A stretch of DNA of 64,000 nucleotides, taken from assembly GCA_016458225.1 (NCBI GenBank), contig JAEMGR010000032.1, positions 50,020 to 114,019 on the forward strand, in the 5' to 3' direction. Shown piece by piece: positions 8,900 through 17,252 of this stretch; within the stretch, counting starts at the first letter, position 1; the number at the start of each line of letters is the position of its first letter. This stretch comes from Myxococcaceae bacterium JPH2. GTDB taxonomy: Bacteria; Myxococcota; Myxococcia; Myxococcales; Myxococcaceae. The notes beneath the pieces are model-generated. The model ran no database searches. It saw only the letters and a program-made list of their open reading frames with translations, and was not told the DNA's origin. The position numbers and the translations under genes are program-made.

Positions 8900-9925
8900 T
8901 CAGCCCACCAACTGCATGATTCCCCACGTCAGCCCGTAGACGCACACCGCGGTGAGCGCGGCGGCGGGGATGGTGAAGACCCAGGCCCAGATGATGCGGC
9001 CGGCCACGCCCCACTTCACGGCGCGCCAGCCCTTGGTGGAGCCCACGCCGACGATGGCGCCGGTGATGGTGTGCGTGGTGGAGACGGGGATGCCCAGCTC
9101 GGCCAGGGCGATGATGGTGACTCCGCCGCCGGTCTCCGCGCAGAAGCCGCCGATGGGCGCCAGCTTGGTGAGGCTGTGTCCCATGGTGCGGACGATGCGC
9201 CAGCCGCCGAAGAAGGTGCCCATCGCGATGGCCGCGTGGCAGGAGATGATCATCCACCAGTCGATGTGGAACGGCCGGTCCTTCCAGATGGTGCCGAACA
9301 GCACCACGGCGATGATGCCCATGACCTTCTGCGCGTCATTGGTGCCGTGGCTGTAGGAGAAGATTCCCGACGAGACGAGCTGCAGGCGCCGGAACCACGA
9401 GTCCACCTTCAGCGGCGTCTGCTTGTGCACCACCCAGGTGCTGATGAGCATCATCGTCGTGCCGAGAATCATGCCGATGAGCGGCGACAGCACGATGAAG
9501 GCGGCGATCTTCGCGATGCCCGCGCCCACCAGGCCCTTCACGCCGAGCACCGGCAGGGTGGCGCCAATCATCCCGCCCGCCAGCGCGTGAGACGACGATG
9601 AGGGCAGGCCCCACCACCAGGTCAGCAGGTTCCAGGTGATGGCGCCCATCAACGCCGAGAAGATGACCATCAAGACAGCCGAGGGCCCCTGGGCTCGGAG
9701 CATGTCGAAGTTGATGATGCCCTTGCCCATGGTGTTGGCCACATGGACGCCCCCGCTGAACGCGGCGATGAAGTTGAAGAAGGCCGCCCAGGCGACGGCC
9801 AGGTTGGGGGACAGGACGCGCGTGGACACCACGGTGGCGATGGAGTTCGCCGCGTCGTGGAAGCCATTGATGAAATCGAAGATGAGCGCGACCGCGACGA
9901 TGGTGATGACAGCGGCGAGCAGCAT
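8900..9925 (-). CDS. pit: low-affinity inorganic phosphate transporter, Pit family
   Basis: A 341-residue integral membrane protein with about ten hydrophobic segments. It has the duplicated PiT signature: FINGFHDAANSIATVV near residue 20 and SYSHGTNDAQKVMG near residue 195. Pit proteins import phosphate, as a metal-phosphate complex, using the proton gradient. At 341 residues it is the compact bacterial form without a large central cytoplasmic loop. It begins one base after the stop of the DUF47 gene, the usual DUF47-pit operon. The Pho-box-like array upstream of that gene suggests phosphate-starvation control of both. Confidence 0.95.
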   Translation of the reverse strand: MLLAAVITIVAVALIFDFINGFHDAANSIATVVSTRVLSPNLAVAWAAFFNFIAAFSGGVHVANTMGKGIINFDMLRAQGPSAVLMVIFSALMGAITWNLLTWWWGLPSSSSHALAGGMIGATLPVLGVKGLVGAGIAKIAAFIVLSPLIGMILGTTMMLISTWVVHKQTPLKVDSWFRRLQLVSSGIFSYSHGTNDAQKVMGIIAVVLFGTIWKDRPFHIDWWMIISCHAAIAMGTFFGGWRIVRTMGHSLTKLAPIGGFCAETGGGVTIIALAELGIPVSTTHTITGAIVGVGSTKGWRAVKWGVAGRIIWAWVFTIPAAALTAVCVYGLTWGIMQLVG

Positions 9926-9926
9926 C

Positions 9927-10553
9927 TCAGGAGTGCTCCAGGACCACGCCCTCGATGACGTTCGCGACGTCGTTGCACTTGTCGGTCGCGGTCTCGATGA
10001 GGTCGTAGATTTCCTTCCACTTGATGATGGTGAGCGTGTCCATGCCGCTCTTGAAGAGCCGTCCCATCCCCGAGCGCAGGGCCTCGTCCGCCTGCGTCTC
10101 CAGCCGCTTGATTTCCTTGCAGCCCGCGAGGATCTGCGCCGGCTTCTTGATGAGCCGCAGCGCCGCGACGACCTCCTGGACCTTCTCGGTGCAGAGCACC
10201 AGCACGCGCGCCAGCTCCGTGGCGTCCGGCAGGCTCTCGGTAATCTCGTAGTAGTGGAGCCGCGCCGCCGCCGCGTTGGTGAAGTCCAGCACGTCGTCGA
10301 TGCGGGAGAGCAGGGCGTGAATCTGCGTCCGGTCGAACGGGGTGATGAACTGCTTGTGCAGACGGTTGAAGGCCTGGTGCGTCACCTCGTCACCGCGATG
10401 CTCAATGGCCTTGAGCTTCTGCACGCGCTCCGCCACGTCGCGGTAGTCGCTCAGCAGCGCGTGGAGCGTCCGCGCGCCTTCTACGGTGACCGCACACTGA
10501 GCATCGAAGTCGTCGAAGAACTCGTCCGACTTGGGCATCAGCTTCTCGAGCAT
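9927..10553 (-). CDS. DUF47 (PhoU-like) Pit accessory protein
   Basis: A 208-residue helical protein of the DUF47/TIGR00153 family, distantly related to PhoU and usually encoded next to pit genes. It begins MLEKLMPKSDEFFDDFD and contains the KAIEHRGDEVTH segment (about residues 48-59) and LLSRIDDVLDFTNAAAARL, both typical of the family, whose acidic E/D-xxxD patches bind metals in PhoU proteins. It probably regulates phosphate uptake by the membrane transporter encoded directly downstream. A good ribosome-binding site (GGGAGAG) precedes the ATG. Four 7-base direct repeats at 11-base period sit 50-90 bases upstream of the start. Confidence 0.9.
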   Translation of the reverse strand: MLEKLMPKSDEFFDDFDAQCAVTVEGARTLHALLSDYRDVAERVQKLKAIEHRGDEVTHQAFNRLHKQFITPFDRTQIHALLSRIDDVLDFTNAAAARLHYYEITESLPDATELARVLVLCTEKVQEVVAALRLIKKPAQILAGCKEIKRLETQADEALRSGMGRLFKSGMDTLTIIKWKEIYDLIETATDKCNDVANVIEGVVLEHS

Positions 10554-10602
10554 CGTCTCTCCCAGAGGCGCCTGCGCGCACAGGCATGGAACGCCACGGT
10601 GG

Positions 10603-10642
10603 CCGTGACTTGGCCGTGACCCCTCCGTGGCGCGCCCGTGAC
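10603..10642 (-). promoter_or_regulatory. Pho-box-like array of four direct repeats
   Basis: Four 7-mers lie at an exact 11-base period: CCGTGAC at 10603, CCGTGAC at 10614, CCGTGGC at 10625 and CCGTGAC at 10636 (on the gene strand GTCACGG with 4-base spacers). A 7+4 layout is the architecture of PhoB/PhoP boxes. The array is 50-90 bases upstream of the DUF47 start, the correct side for activating the DUF47-pit operon under phosphate limitation. The repeats are read directly from the sequence; binding by a PhoB/PhoP-type regulator is inferred. Confidence 0.65.
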
Positions 10643-10709
10643 TACCCTACTGGGGGAGAATCGCCAGCGTTCCGTGAAATCCCCCTCGAATTTCGCGGGC
10701 TTGCGGCGT

Positions 10710-11375
10710 TCAGACGACCCGGTTGCGCAGCTCCTCGAAGAAGCCCACCCAGAGCTGCCACATCTCCTCGGCGCCCTTGACGATGGTGGCCATCTCCGCG
10801 TCCGTGTAGCTCAGCCCGACCGTCTGCCCGGCGGTCTGCACATGGTCCGGCTCCTGCTTCACGTGGATGTCCACCCACGGCAGGGACTTGAGGCCGGTGG
10901 TGCGCCGCACCAGCTTGCCCAGCTTGGCCACCATGGTGAGGTCCGCCACCTCGGTGCCGTACAGGAAGCCCAGGCCCGTGAGGTAGTTGTCCGTGGAGCG
11001 GGCATAGCCGTCCAGCAGTCGCTGGGTCGCCGGCGTCATCTTCGCCTCCGACACCGCCGCGCGCGCCATGCCCGCGTCGGTCATCGTCTGGATGAAGAAG
11101 CGCTCGTGCGCTCGCTCGACGTCTCCCTCGCCCACCTCCTGGTTGAGGATGTGGGTGACCGCCGTCTTCATTTCGAGGTTGGGACAGACGGCGATGAGGC
11201 GGCTGAGGAACGTGGGGAAGTAGTGCAGGGGATGCCACCACTGACCCAACACCAACTCCGCCTGCTCCACGGAGAAGGTCTTCTCGTCCACCACCTCGAA
11301 GAAGCGGTGCTTGATCAGCTGCTCCCGACTGGAGTTCTTCGCTAGCGCCGCCTCGATGGAATGGTTTCGCATCAC
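10710..11375 (-). CDS. iron-containing redox enzyme family protein (haem-oxygenase-like fold)
   Basis: A 221-residue all-helical protein resembling the haem-oxygenase-like di-iron oxidase/TenA-PqqC superfamily. Candidate metal ligands are in NQEVGEGDVERAHERFF (about residues 72-88) and WVDIHVKQEPDH (about 164-175), the E...H and D-x-H...H patterns used by these enzymes to bind two irons and activate oxygen. Other recognisable pieces are the start FFEVVDEKTFSVEQAELVLGQ and WWHPLHYFP. The substrate is unknown. It is divergent from the purine-degradation operon across about 220 bases of AT-richer DNA. Start may be the ATG at 11375 or the next codon at 11372. Confidence 0.8.
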   Translation of the reverse strand: MMRNHSIEAALAKNSSREQLIKHRFFEVVDEKTFSVEQAELVLGQWWHPLHYFPTFLSRLIAVCPNLEMKTAVTHILNQEVGEGDVERAHERFFIQTMTDAGMARAAVSEAKMTPATQRLLDGYARSTDNYLTGLGFLYGTEVADLTMVAKLGKLVRRTTGLKSLPWVDIHVKQEPDHVQTAGQTVGLSYTDAEMATIVKGAEEMWQLWVGFFEELRNRVV

Positions 11376-11513
11376 AGCTCCCGTGCTTGAGGTCCGCAGG
11401 CTCGAGGAGAGCGGGAATCAGGACTCAGATTGTTGGACGATTCCCCCACCCACTCGTCAACACCATATCCCAATGATGTTCTAGGAAACAGAGAATACCA
11501 AGTTAGAGCTGTA

Positions 11514-11558
11514 TTGCATGAGTGTGGTGTTGGTGTAGGAATCACCTGCGTGCAGGTG
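11514..11558 (+). promoter_or_regulatory. putative promoter with palindromic operator upstream of the purine-degradation operon
   Basis: In the relatively AT-rich gap between divergent genes, TTGCAT (11514-11519) and TAGGAA (11536-11541) are spaced 16 bases and could be -35 and -10 elements. Immediately downstream, CACCTGC (11543-11549) and GCAGGTG (11552-11558) form a perfect 7-bp inverted repeat with a 2-base centre, well placed for a repressor overlapping the transcription start. The palindrome is certain; the promoter match is weak, and the assignment to this operon rather than the divergent gene is inferred. Confidence 0.35.
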
Positions 11559-11601
11559 TGTGTATGTTCATTTCCTGACATGAAGGCCCGACTTCGGTCG
11601 G

Positions 11602-13083
11602 ATGCCCCGGGTGGGCGACGCGCCGCGACGATGGGGAATGCGCGTCCTGTCACCGAGCCCCGAGGAGACGCCGGCCATCGGGCTGGCGGCGCTGGAGTTG
11701 GCGCTCCAGGCGGATCTGGAGCGCCTGGCTTATCCGGGGCGCTCCTGGGTGCCGCCGCGGCAGACGCGCGCCGGGCTGCCCGTCCTGGACGTGCTAGTCA
11801 TTGGCGGGGGGCAGAGCGGACTCACCGCCGCGTTCGGACTGATGCGAGAGCGGGTGACGAACCTGCTCGTGGTGGATGACGGAGCGCCAGACCGGGCGGG
11901 GCCGTGGAAGACCTTCGCCCGCATGCGGACGCTGCGCACGCCCAAGCACCTCACGGGGCCGGACCATGGGCTGCCCCATCTTCTGTTCCAGTCCTGGTTC
12001 GAGGCCCAATACGGCGCGGAGGCCTGGACGTCGCTGGGGCGAATCCCCAAGGAGCTGTGGGCGGACTATCTGGGCTGGTACCGCCGGGTGCTGGGCATCC
12101 CCGTGCGCAGCCAGACGCGCGCGGGCCCGCTGGAGTGGCGCGCCGACGAGGGCTGCTTCCGCGTTCCCTTGGCGGACTCGGGGGGCGCCTCCGCGGCCGT
12201 GGTGCATGCCCGCAAGGTGGTGCTGGCCACGGGCATCGATGGCTCGGGGCGGTGGGAGGTGCCCGCAGAGCTGGCGAGCGTGCCTCGGGCGCTCTACGTG
12301 CACACGTGTGAGCCCATCGACTTCGAGTCCATGCGGGGCCGGAGCGTGGGCGTGCTGGGGGCGGGGGCCTCGGCGTTCGACAATGCCTCCCTCGCGCTGG
12401 AGCACGGCGCCTCGGAGGTGCGGCTGTTCTTTCGTCGCCGTGAGTTGCCCACCGTCAATGCCTATCGTTGGGCGGAGTTCGTCGGCTTTCTCAAACACCA
12501 TGCGGAGCTGCCGGACGTGGACCGCTGGCGCTTCATCCGTCGCATCCTGGAGATGGGACAGCTGCCTCCCGCGGACACCTATCGACGCGCGGTCGGGTTC
12601 TCGCATTTCCACCTGCACCCGGGGTCGCCCTGGCTCTCCGTGGCGGCGGTGGAGGGGCGGGCGCGTGTCACCACGCCGCAAGGTGTCTATCTATTCGATC
12701 GGCTCATTCTCGGCAGCGGCACGGTGACGGACCTGTCGCTGCGACCCGAGCTGGCGTTGCTCTACCCAGACATCGCGCTGTGGCGAGACCGTTTCCAGCC
12801 GCCGCCCGAGCTGGCGCACGCGGACCTCTCGCGGCATCCCTACCTGAGCGCCCATTTCGAGTTTCAGGAGAAGGTGCCGGGCCGGGCGCCGCACGTCGCG
12901 GCGGTCTTCAATTATACCTTTGGCTGTCTGCTTTCCCTGGGGCTGGGTGGGGCGAGCATCTCGGGCATGAAGTACAGCTTGCCTCGGCTGGTCGCGGGGG
13001 TGACGCGACAGCTCTATCTGGATGACAGGGATGCCTTCTATCGGTCCCTGGAGTGCTATGCGGAGAGGGAATTCGAGCCATGA
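11602..13083 (+). CDS. FAD/NAD(P)-dependent oxidoreductase, flavin monooxygenase-like; candidate urate-oxidising enzyme
   Basis: A 493-residue flavoprotein with two Rossmann sites: the FAD motif VIGGGQSGL (about residues 65-73) and a second, NAD(P)H-type motif VGVLGAGASAF near residue 250. That is the layout of class B flavin monooxygenases and related L-ornithine-type hydroxylases. It is the first gene of a five-gene purine-degradation operon and its stop overlaps the allantoinase start by ATGA. Since no T-fold uricase (Uox) is seen here, the simplest inference is that this enzyme hydroxylates urate to 5-hydroxyisourate. It is not close to HpxO, which has a single nucleotide-binding fold. 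The start is uncertain: ATG at 11602 or at 11638; neither has a strong ribosome-binding site. Confidence 0.75.
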   Translation: MPRVGDAPRRWGMRVLSPSPEETPAIGLAALELALQADLERLAYPGRSWVPPRQTRAGLPVLDVLVIGGGQSGLTAAFGLMRERVTNLLVVDDGAPDRAGPWKTFARMRTLRTPKHLTGPDHGLPHLLFQSWFEAQYGAEAWTSLGRIPKELWADYLGWYRRVLGIPVRSQTRAGPLEWRADEGCFRVPLADSGGASAAVVHARKVVLATGIDGSGRWEVPAELASVPRALYVHTCEPIDFESMRGRSVGVLGAGASAFDNASLALEHGASEVRLFFRRRELPTVNAYRWAEFVGFLKHHAELPDVDRWRFIRRILEMGQLPPADTYRRAVGFSHFHLHPGSPWLSVAAVEGRARVTTPQGVYLFDRLILGSGTVTDLSLRPELALLYPDIALWRDRFQPPPELAHADLSRHPYLSAHFEFQEKVPGRAPHVAAVFNYTFGCLLSLGLGGASISGMKYSLPRLVAGVTRQLYLDDRDAFYRSLECYAEREFEP

Positions 13084-14444
13084 GCGCGGGAGACTTCGTG
13101 CTGCGCAGCCAGCGCGTCCTCGTGGACGGCGGACTGCGCGCGGCGGCGGTGGTGGTCCAGGCGGGGAGGGTGGCCGCGGTGTCTGCGTTCTCCGAGGCTC
13201 CCTCGGGGTTGCCTGTCACGGACGTGGGCGAGCTGGTGGTGATGCCTGGCGTGGTGGACTGCCACGCGCACATCAACGAGCCCGGGCGAACGGAATGGGA
13301 GGGATTCGAGACGGCCACGCGCGCGGCGGCGGCCGGAGGCATCACCACGCTGGTGGACATGCCGCTCAACTCGCTGCCGCCCACCACCACGTTGGATGCG
13401 CTCTTGCTCAAGGCGCGCGCGGCGGAGGGGCGCTGCCACGTGGATCATGGCTTCTGGGGCGGCGTCATCCCGGGCAACGCGGACGAACTGGAAGGGCTCA
13501 TCGAGGCGGGAGTGCCCGGGTTCAAGTGCTTCCTGTGCCCATCGGGTGTGGATGAGTTCCCCGCCGCGAATCGCGAGGTGCTCGCGGAGGCCATGCCGGT
13601 GCTGGCGCGCTGGGGGATTCCGCTGCTCGTCCACGCGGAGCTGGAGTCACCCACCGTGCGCGCGGAGGGAGATGTCCGCGCCTACTCCCGCTATCTGGCG
13701 TCTCGGCCCGCGCGCTGGGAGGACGATGCCATCCGGTTGATGGTGTCGCTGGCGCGTCAGCATGGCTGTCGCGTGCACATCGTCCATCTGTCATCCGCGA
13801 GCGCGCTGTCGCTGCTGCGTGAAGCCCGCGGCGCGGGTGTGCCGGTGACGGTGGAGACGTGTCCGCACTACCTGACGTTCGCGGCGGAGACGATTCCGGA
13901 TGGCGCCACGTTCCTCAAGTGCGCGCCGCCCATTCGTGAGGCGCGCAACCGGGAGCGGCTGTGGGAGGCGCTTCGCCAGGGTGACATTGATCAGGTCGTC
14001 TCGGACCACTCGCCCTGCACTCCGGGACTGAAGCACCTGGAGCACGGAGACTTCGGCGCGGCGTGGGGAGGGATTGCGTCGCTGCAGCTCAGCCTGCCCG
14101 TGGTGTGGACGGCGGCGCGGCGGCGCGGGTTCGCTCTTGCGGATGTGGCGCGCTGGATGTGTGAGGCGCCCGCGCGTCTGGTGGGTTTGGAGGGGGTGAA
14201 GGGGTCGCTGCGGGTGGGCGCGGACGCGGACTTCGTCGTGTTCGACCCTGACGCCACCTTCACGGTGGAGCCCGCGAACCTGCTGCATCGGCATTCACTG
14301 ACACCCTATGCGGGGCACTCGCTGACAGGCGTGGTGGAGCTGACCTTCCTGCGCGGGATGAAGATCTACGAGCACGGCCGGCCGCTGGCCGCGCCGCTCG
14401 GACGTTGGGTGCGGCGCCCCGTGGCGTCGCGCGTCGCCGCTTGA
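13080..14444 (+). CDS. allB: allantoinase
   Basis: A 454-residue cyclic amidohydrolase that opens allantoin to allantoate. Metal ligands of the amidohydrolase fold are visible: HAHINEPGRTEWEGF (first two His), GFKCFLC (carboxylated Lys), VHAE and HIVHLSSA (His), and DHSPC (catalytic Asp). Length and the NEPGRTEWEGF signature fit AllB rather than dihydroorotase or dihydropyrimidinase. The start codon overlaps the stop of the flavoprotein gene (ATGA), showing tight coupling. The product feeds the allantoicase encoded next. Confidence 0.95.
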   Translation: MSAGDFVLRSQRVLVDGGLRAAAVVVQAGRVAAVSAFSEAPSGLPVTDVGELVVMPGVVDCHAHINEPGRTEWEGFETATRAAAAGGITTLVDMPLNSLPPTTTLDALLLKARAAEGRCHVDHGFWGGVIPGNADELEGLIEAGVPGFKCFLCPSGVDEFPAANREVLAEAMPVLARWGIPLLVHAELESPTVRAEGDVRAYSRYLASRPARWEDDAIRLMVSLARQHGCRVHIVHLSSASALSLLREARGAGVPVTVETCPHYLTFAAETIPDGATFLKCAPPIREARNRERLWEALRQGDIDQVVSDHSPCTPGLKHLEHGDFGAAWGGIASLQLSLPVVWTAARRRGFALADVARWMCEAPARLVGLEGVKGSLRVGADADFVVFDPDATFTVEPANLLHRHSLTPYAGHSLTGVVELTFLRGMKIYEHGRPLAAPLGRWVRRPVASRVAA

Positions 14445-14464
14445 GTCACCGAAGAGGACACACC

Positions 14465-15484
14465 ATGCACGCCGACGAGGATGGGAAGCTGCGCGTTGCC
14501 TTCACGGATTGGCCGGACCTGGCCGCGGAGAAGGTGGGTGGACGCGCGATCATCGCCAACGACGAGTTCTTCGCGCCCAAGGAGAACCTGCTCCGGCCCG
14601 GACGAGGCGTCTTCATCGCGGACCGCTACACGGAGCGGGGCAAGTGGATGGATGGCTGGGAGACGCGCCGACGGCGCACGCCGGGCCATGACTGGTGCAT
14701 CATCCAGCTCGGGCTGCCCGGCGTCGTGCGCGGTGTGGACATCGACACGAACCACTTCCTCGGCAACTTCCCCGAGTACGCGTCGCTGGAGGGCCTGGAG
14801 GTGTCGGGCTCGCCCGACGCCGACACGCTCGCATCCGCGCGATGGACGCCGCTCATGCCGCAGCTTCGGCTCCAGGGCGGCTCGCGCAATCTCTTCGCCC
14901 TCGCGAGCGAGCAGCGCTGGACGCACCTGCGGCTCAACATTTTTCCGGATGGCGGTGTGGCGCGCTTCCGAGTGCACGGCGAGGTGCGACCGGACCTCGC
15001 TCGCCTGAGTCAGGGCAGCGAGCCGGTGGACCTGGCCGCGCTGGAGAATGGCGGCGTGGTGGTGGCATGCAATGACGCGTTCTTCGGGCCTCGGGACAAC
15101 CTCATCCTCCCGGGCCGCGCGGCGCACATGGGCGAAGGGTGGGAGACGCGTCGCAAGCGCGTGCCAGGCTTTGATTGGATCATCGTGAAGCTGGCGGCAC
15201 CGGGCACGGTGGAGCGCGTCGAGGTGGATACCGCGCACTACAAAGGCAACTTCCCGGATACCTGCTCGCTGGAGGGCTGCTATCTGCGCGAGCCGGTGGT
15301 GGATTTCGCCAACGCGCGAGACATTGTCTGGACGGAGCTCCTGACGCGCACGAAGCTCCAGGCGGACCACCGACACTTCTTCGCGTCCGAGCTGCAAGCG
15401 AAGGGACCGTTCACGCACGTGCGACTCAATATCTTTCCAGACGGAGGCATCAGCCGCCTTTGTGTGCACGGGCGGCCCGCATGA
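14465..15484 (+). CDS. alc: allantoicase
   Basis: A 339-residue enzyme that hydrolyses allantoate to ureidoglycolate and urea. It is built from two homologous allantoicase domains, visible as an internal repeat: FAPKENLLRPGRG...GWETRRRRTPGHDW...VDIDTNHFLGNFPE near residues 35-105, and FGPRDNLILPGR...GWETRRKRVPGFDW...VEVDTAHYKGNFPD near 205-265, each ending in a TH(L/V)RLNIFPDGG motif. The ATG at 14465 has an upstream GAGGA and begins 20 bases after the allantoinase stop; in-frame upstream codons belong to the allantoinase region. It is cytoplasmic and in the same operon. Confidence 0.95.
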   Translation: MHADEDGKLRVAFTDWPDLAAEKVGGRAIIANDEFFAPKENLLRPGRGVFIADRYTERGKWMDGWETRRRRTPGHDWCIIQLGLPGVVRGVDIDTNHFLGNFPEYASLEGLEVSGSPDADTLASARWTPLMPQLRLQGGSRNLFALASEQRWTHLRLNIFPDGGVARFRVHGEVRPDLARLSQGSEPVDLAALENGGVVVACNDAFFGPRDNLILPGRAAHMGEGWETRRKRVPGFDWIIVKLAAPGTVERVEVDTAHYKGNFPDTCSLEGCYLREPVVDFANARDIVWTELLTRTKLQADHRHFFASELQAKGPFTHVRLNIFPDGGISRLCVHGRPA

Positions 15485-15990
15485 GCCCGCTCCATCGGCT
15501 CAACACGTTGCCCGTGGCCGAGGCCCGCACGGAGATGCTGCGCTGCTGTGGCTCGTCGCGCTGGGCGGACGCGATGGTGCGCGCCCGACCGTTCCGGGAC
15601 GCGAGCCATCTGTACGGCGAGGCCCAGTGGCTCTGGGAGCAGACGGGCCCCGACGACTGGCACGAAGCCTTCCAGCACCACCCGCGCATCGGTGACGGCC
15701 CCGCGCTGCGCGAGCGCTTTGCCTCCACCGCGACCTGGACCTCGCGCGAGCAGGCCGGCGTGGGAGGCGCGCCCGAGGTCGTGCTGGCAGGGCTGGCCGA
15801 AGGCAACCTCGAATACGAGCGGCGCTTTGGCTTCATCTTCCTCGTGTGCGCCGCGGGCAAGGGCGCCGAGGAGCTGCTGGCGACCTTGCGCGAGCGTTTG
15901 GGAAACGCACCCGATGACGAGCTGCGCATCGCGGCCGGAGAGCAGGCCAAGATCACCCGCCTTCGGTTGGAGAAGCTCCTGACCCCATGA
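15481..15990 (+). CDS. uraD: OHCU decarboxylase
   Basis: A 169-residue protein that decarboxylates 2-oxo-4-hydroxy-4-carboxy-5-ureidoimidazoline to S-allantoin. Family features are LRCCGSSRWADAMVRARPF near the N-terminus (SxRW), FQHHPRIGD with the catalytic His of the HPRIGD motif near residue 64, SREQAGV, and NLEYERRFGFIFLVCAAGK near 105-123. The ATG overlaps the allantoicase stop by ATGA. Paired with the following HIU hydrolase, it completes the route from 5-hydroxyisourate to S-allantoin. Confidence 0.95.
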   Translation: MSPLHRLNTLPVAEARTEMLRCCGSSRWADAMVRARPFRDASHLYGEAQWLWEQTGPDDWHEAFQHHPRIGDGPALRERFASTATWTSREQAGVGGAPEVVLAGLAEGNLEYERRFGFIFLVCAAGKGAEELLATLRERLGNAPDDELRIAAGEQAKITRLRLEKLLTP

Positions 15991-16331
15991 GCACCTTGTC
16001 CACCCATGTCCTCGACACGCAGCGAGGACGCGCGGCCTCGGGAGTTCCGCTGACGTTGGAGGCCCAGGGCCAGGCGGGCGTTTGGGCTTCGCTGTCTCGC
16101 GGTGTCACCGACGCGGACGGGCGCGTGCGCGAGCTGCTGCCCGCGGGCGGACGCCTGGAGCCGGGCACGTATCGGCTCACGTTCGACACGGGCGCGTACT
16201 TCCGCGCGCAAGGCATCCGAGGCTTCTATCCCTCGGTGACCGTGGTGTTCGAGGTCACCGCGGCGGACGAGCACTACCACGTGCCGCTCTTGCTGAGCCC
16301 GTTTGGCTACTCGACGTATCGAGGGACTTGA
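15987..16331 (+). CDS. uraH: 5-hydroxyisourate hydrolase (transthyretin-like)
   Basis: A 114-residue HIU hydrolase. Diagnostic motifs are STHVLDT at residues 4-10 (catalytic His), the GRxxEL-like GRVRELL, and the C-terminal tetrapeptide YRGT, a variant of the YRGS ending that separates HIU hydrolases from transthyretin. It hydrolyses 5-hydroxyisourate, the product of urate oxidation, to OHCU. It starts in the stop of uraD (ATGA) and ends the operon; thiD converges on it with only six bases between the genes. Confidence 0.96.
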   Translation: MSTLSTHVLDTQRGRAASGVPLTLEAQGQAGVWASLSRGVTDADGRVRELLPAGGRLEPGTYRLTFDTGAYFRAQGIRGFYPSVTVVFEVTAADEHYHVPLLLSPFGYSTYRGT

Positions 16332-16337
16332 GCCCGC

Positions 16338-17147
16338 TCATTCATCCAAGGCGAAGAAGTGGCTGAACGGACCGGGGCCCCGCCCCAGGGCGAGCGGGTG
16401 CTCCAGGGCCGTCGTCACATAGGCCTTGGCGCGACGCGTGGCCTCCAGCGGCGCGCGTCCCAAGGCGAGGTGCGCGGCCAGCGCGGCGGACAGGGTGCAG
16501 CCCGTGCCGTGCGTGTTGCGCGTCTCCACCGAGCGCAGGTGGAGCGTCTCCAGCCGCTCGCCGTCAAACCAGACATCGGTGCCGCGCAGCGGACCCGACA
16601 TGCCCCCGCCCTTGACGAGCACCGCCCGCGAGCCGAGTCGATGGATGCGCTGGGCGGCCTCCTGCATGTCCTCCAGCGTGTGGAGTTCCATGCCCGCGAG
16701 GAGCTGGGCCTCGTGTCGGTTGGGGGTGACGACGGCGGCCAGGGGCAGGAGCAGCTCCTTCAGCGCGCCGACCGCCTCGTCATCGATGAGGCGAGAACCC
16801 GCGCGGGAGACCATGACCGGATCCACCACCACCGTGCCGAGTCCCCACGCGCGCAGGCGTTCGGCGACCACCGTGATGATCTCCCGGTTGACGAGCATGC
16901 CTGTCTTCACGGCGCCCGCCCCGACATCGGAGGTCACCGCGTCGAGCTGCGCGGAGACCGACGCGGCGGGGAGTACGTCGACGCGGGTGACGCCGAGCGT
17001 GTTCTGGGCGGTGACGGCGGTGAGGGCACAGGTCCCATGCACCCGGTGGAATGCGAAGGTGCTGAGGTCGGCCTGGATTCCGGCGCCGCCGCCGCTGTCC
17101 GAGCCCGCGATGGTGAGCGCGGTCGCGATCGTCTGGGGTTGCTTCAT
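16338..17147 (-). CDS. thiD: hydroxymethylpyrimidine/phosphomethylpyrimidine kinase
   Basis: A 269-residue ribokinase-fold kinase that makes HMP-diphosphate for thiamine synthesis. Features: ALTIAGSDSGGGAGIQADL at the N-terminus, ALTAVTAQNT, VKTGML, VVDPVMVS, VVTPNRHEA, and the ATP/anion-hole motif NTHGTGCTLSAALAAHLALG near residue 210 with the catalytic Asp position replaced in the usual ThiD GTGC pattern. I chose the ATG at 17147, giving MKQPQTIATALTIAGSDSGG; an upstream in-frame ATG adds only 12 unconserved residues. It appears to be a single-gene unit and may also salvage HMP. Confidence 0.96.
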   Translation of the reverse strand: MKQPQTIATALTIAGSDSGGGAGIQADLSTFAFHRVHGTCALTAVTAQNTLGVTRVDVLPAASVSAQLDAVTSDVGAGAVKTGMLVNREIITVVAERLRAWGLGTVVVDPVMVSRAGSRLIDDEAVGALKELLLPLAAVVTPNRHEAQLLAGMELHTLEDMQEAAQRIHRLGSRAVLVKGGGMSGPLRGTDVWFDGERLETLHLRSVETRNTHGTGCTLSAALAAHLALGRAPLEATRRAKAYVTTALEHPLALGRGPGPFSHFFALDE

Positions 17148-17252
17148 GGCCCCTTCTCTCCCAGAGGCCGCGGCGGCCTTCAACGAGGAAGAATCGCGGC
17201 CGGGTGTGGCGCGCGAGTTGTGGGCGCCGGGCTCGCCCGCTAGGCTGCTGGA

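Noticed and set aside
11589..11602. CCGAC-TTCG-GTCGG hairpin as a terminator or riboswitch
   Set aside because: The stem is only 5 bp and sits at the translation start region of the flavoprotein gene; there is no further riboswitch-like structure.
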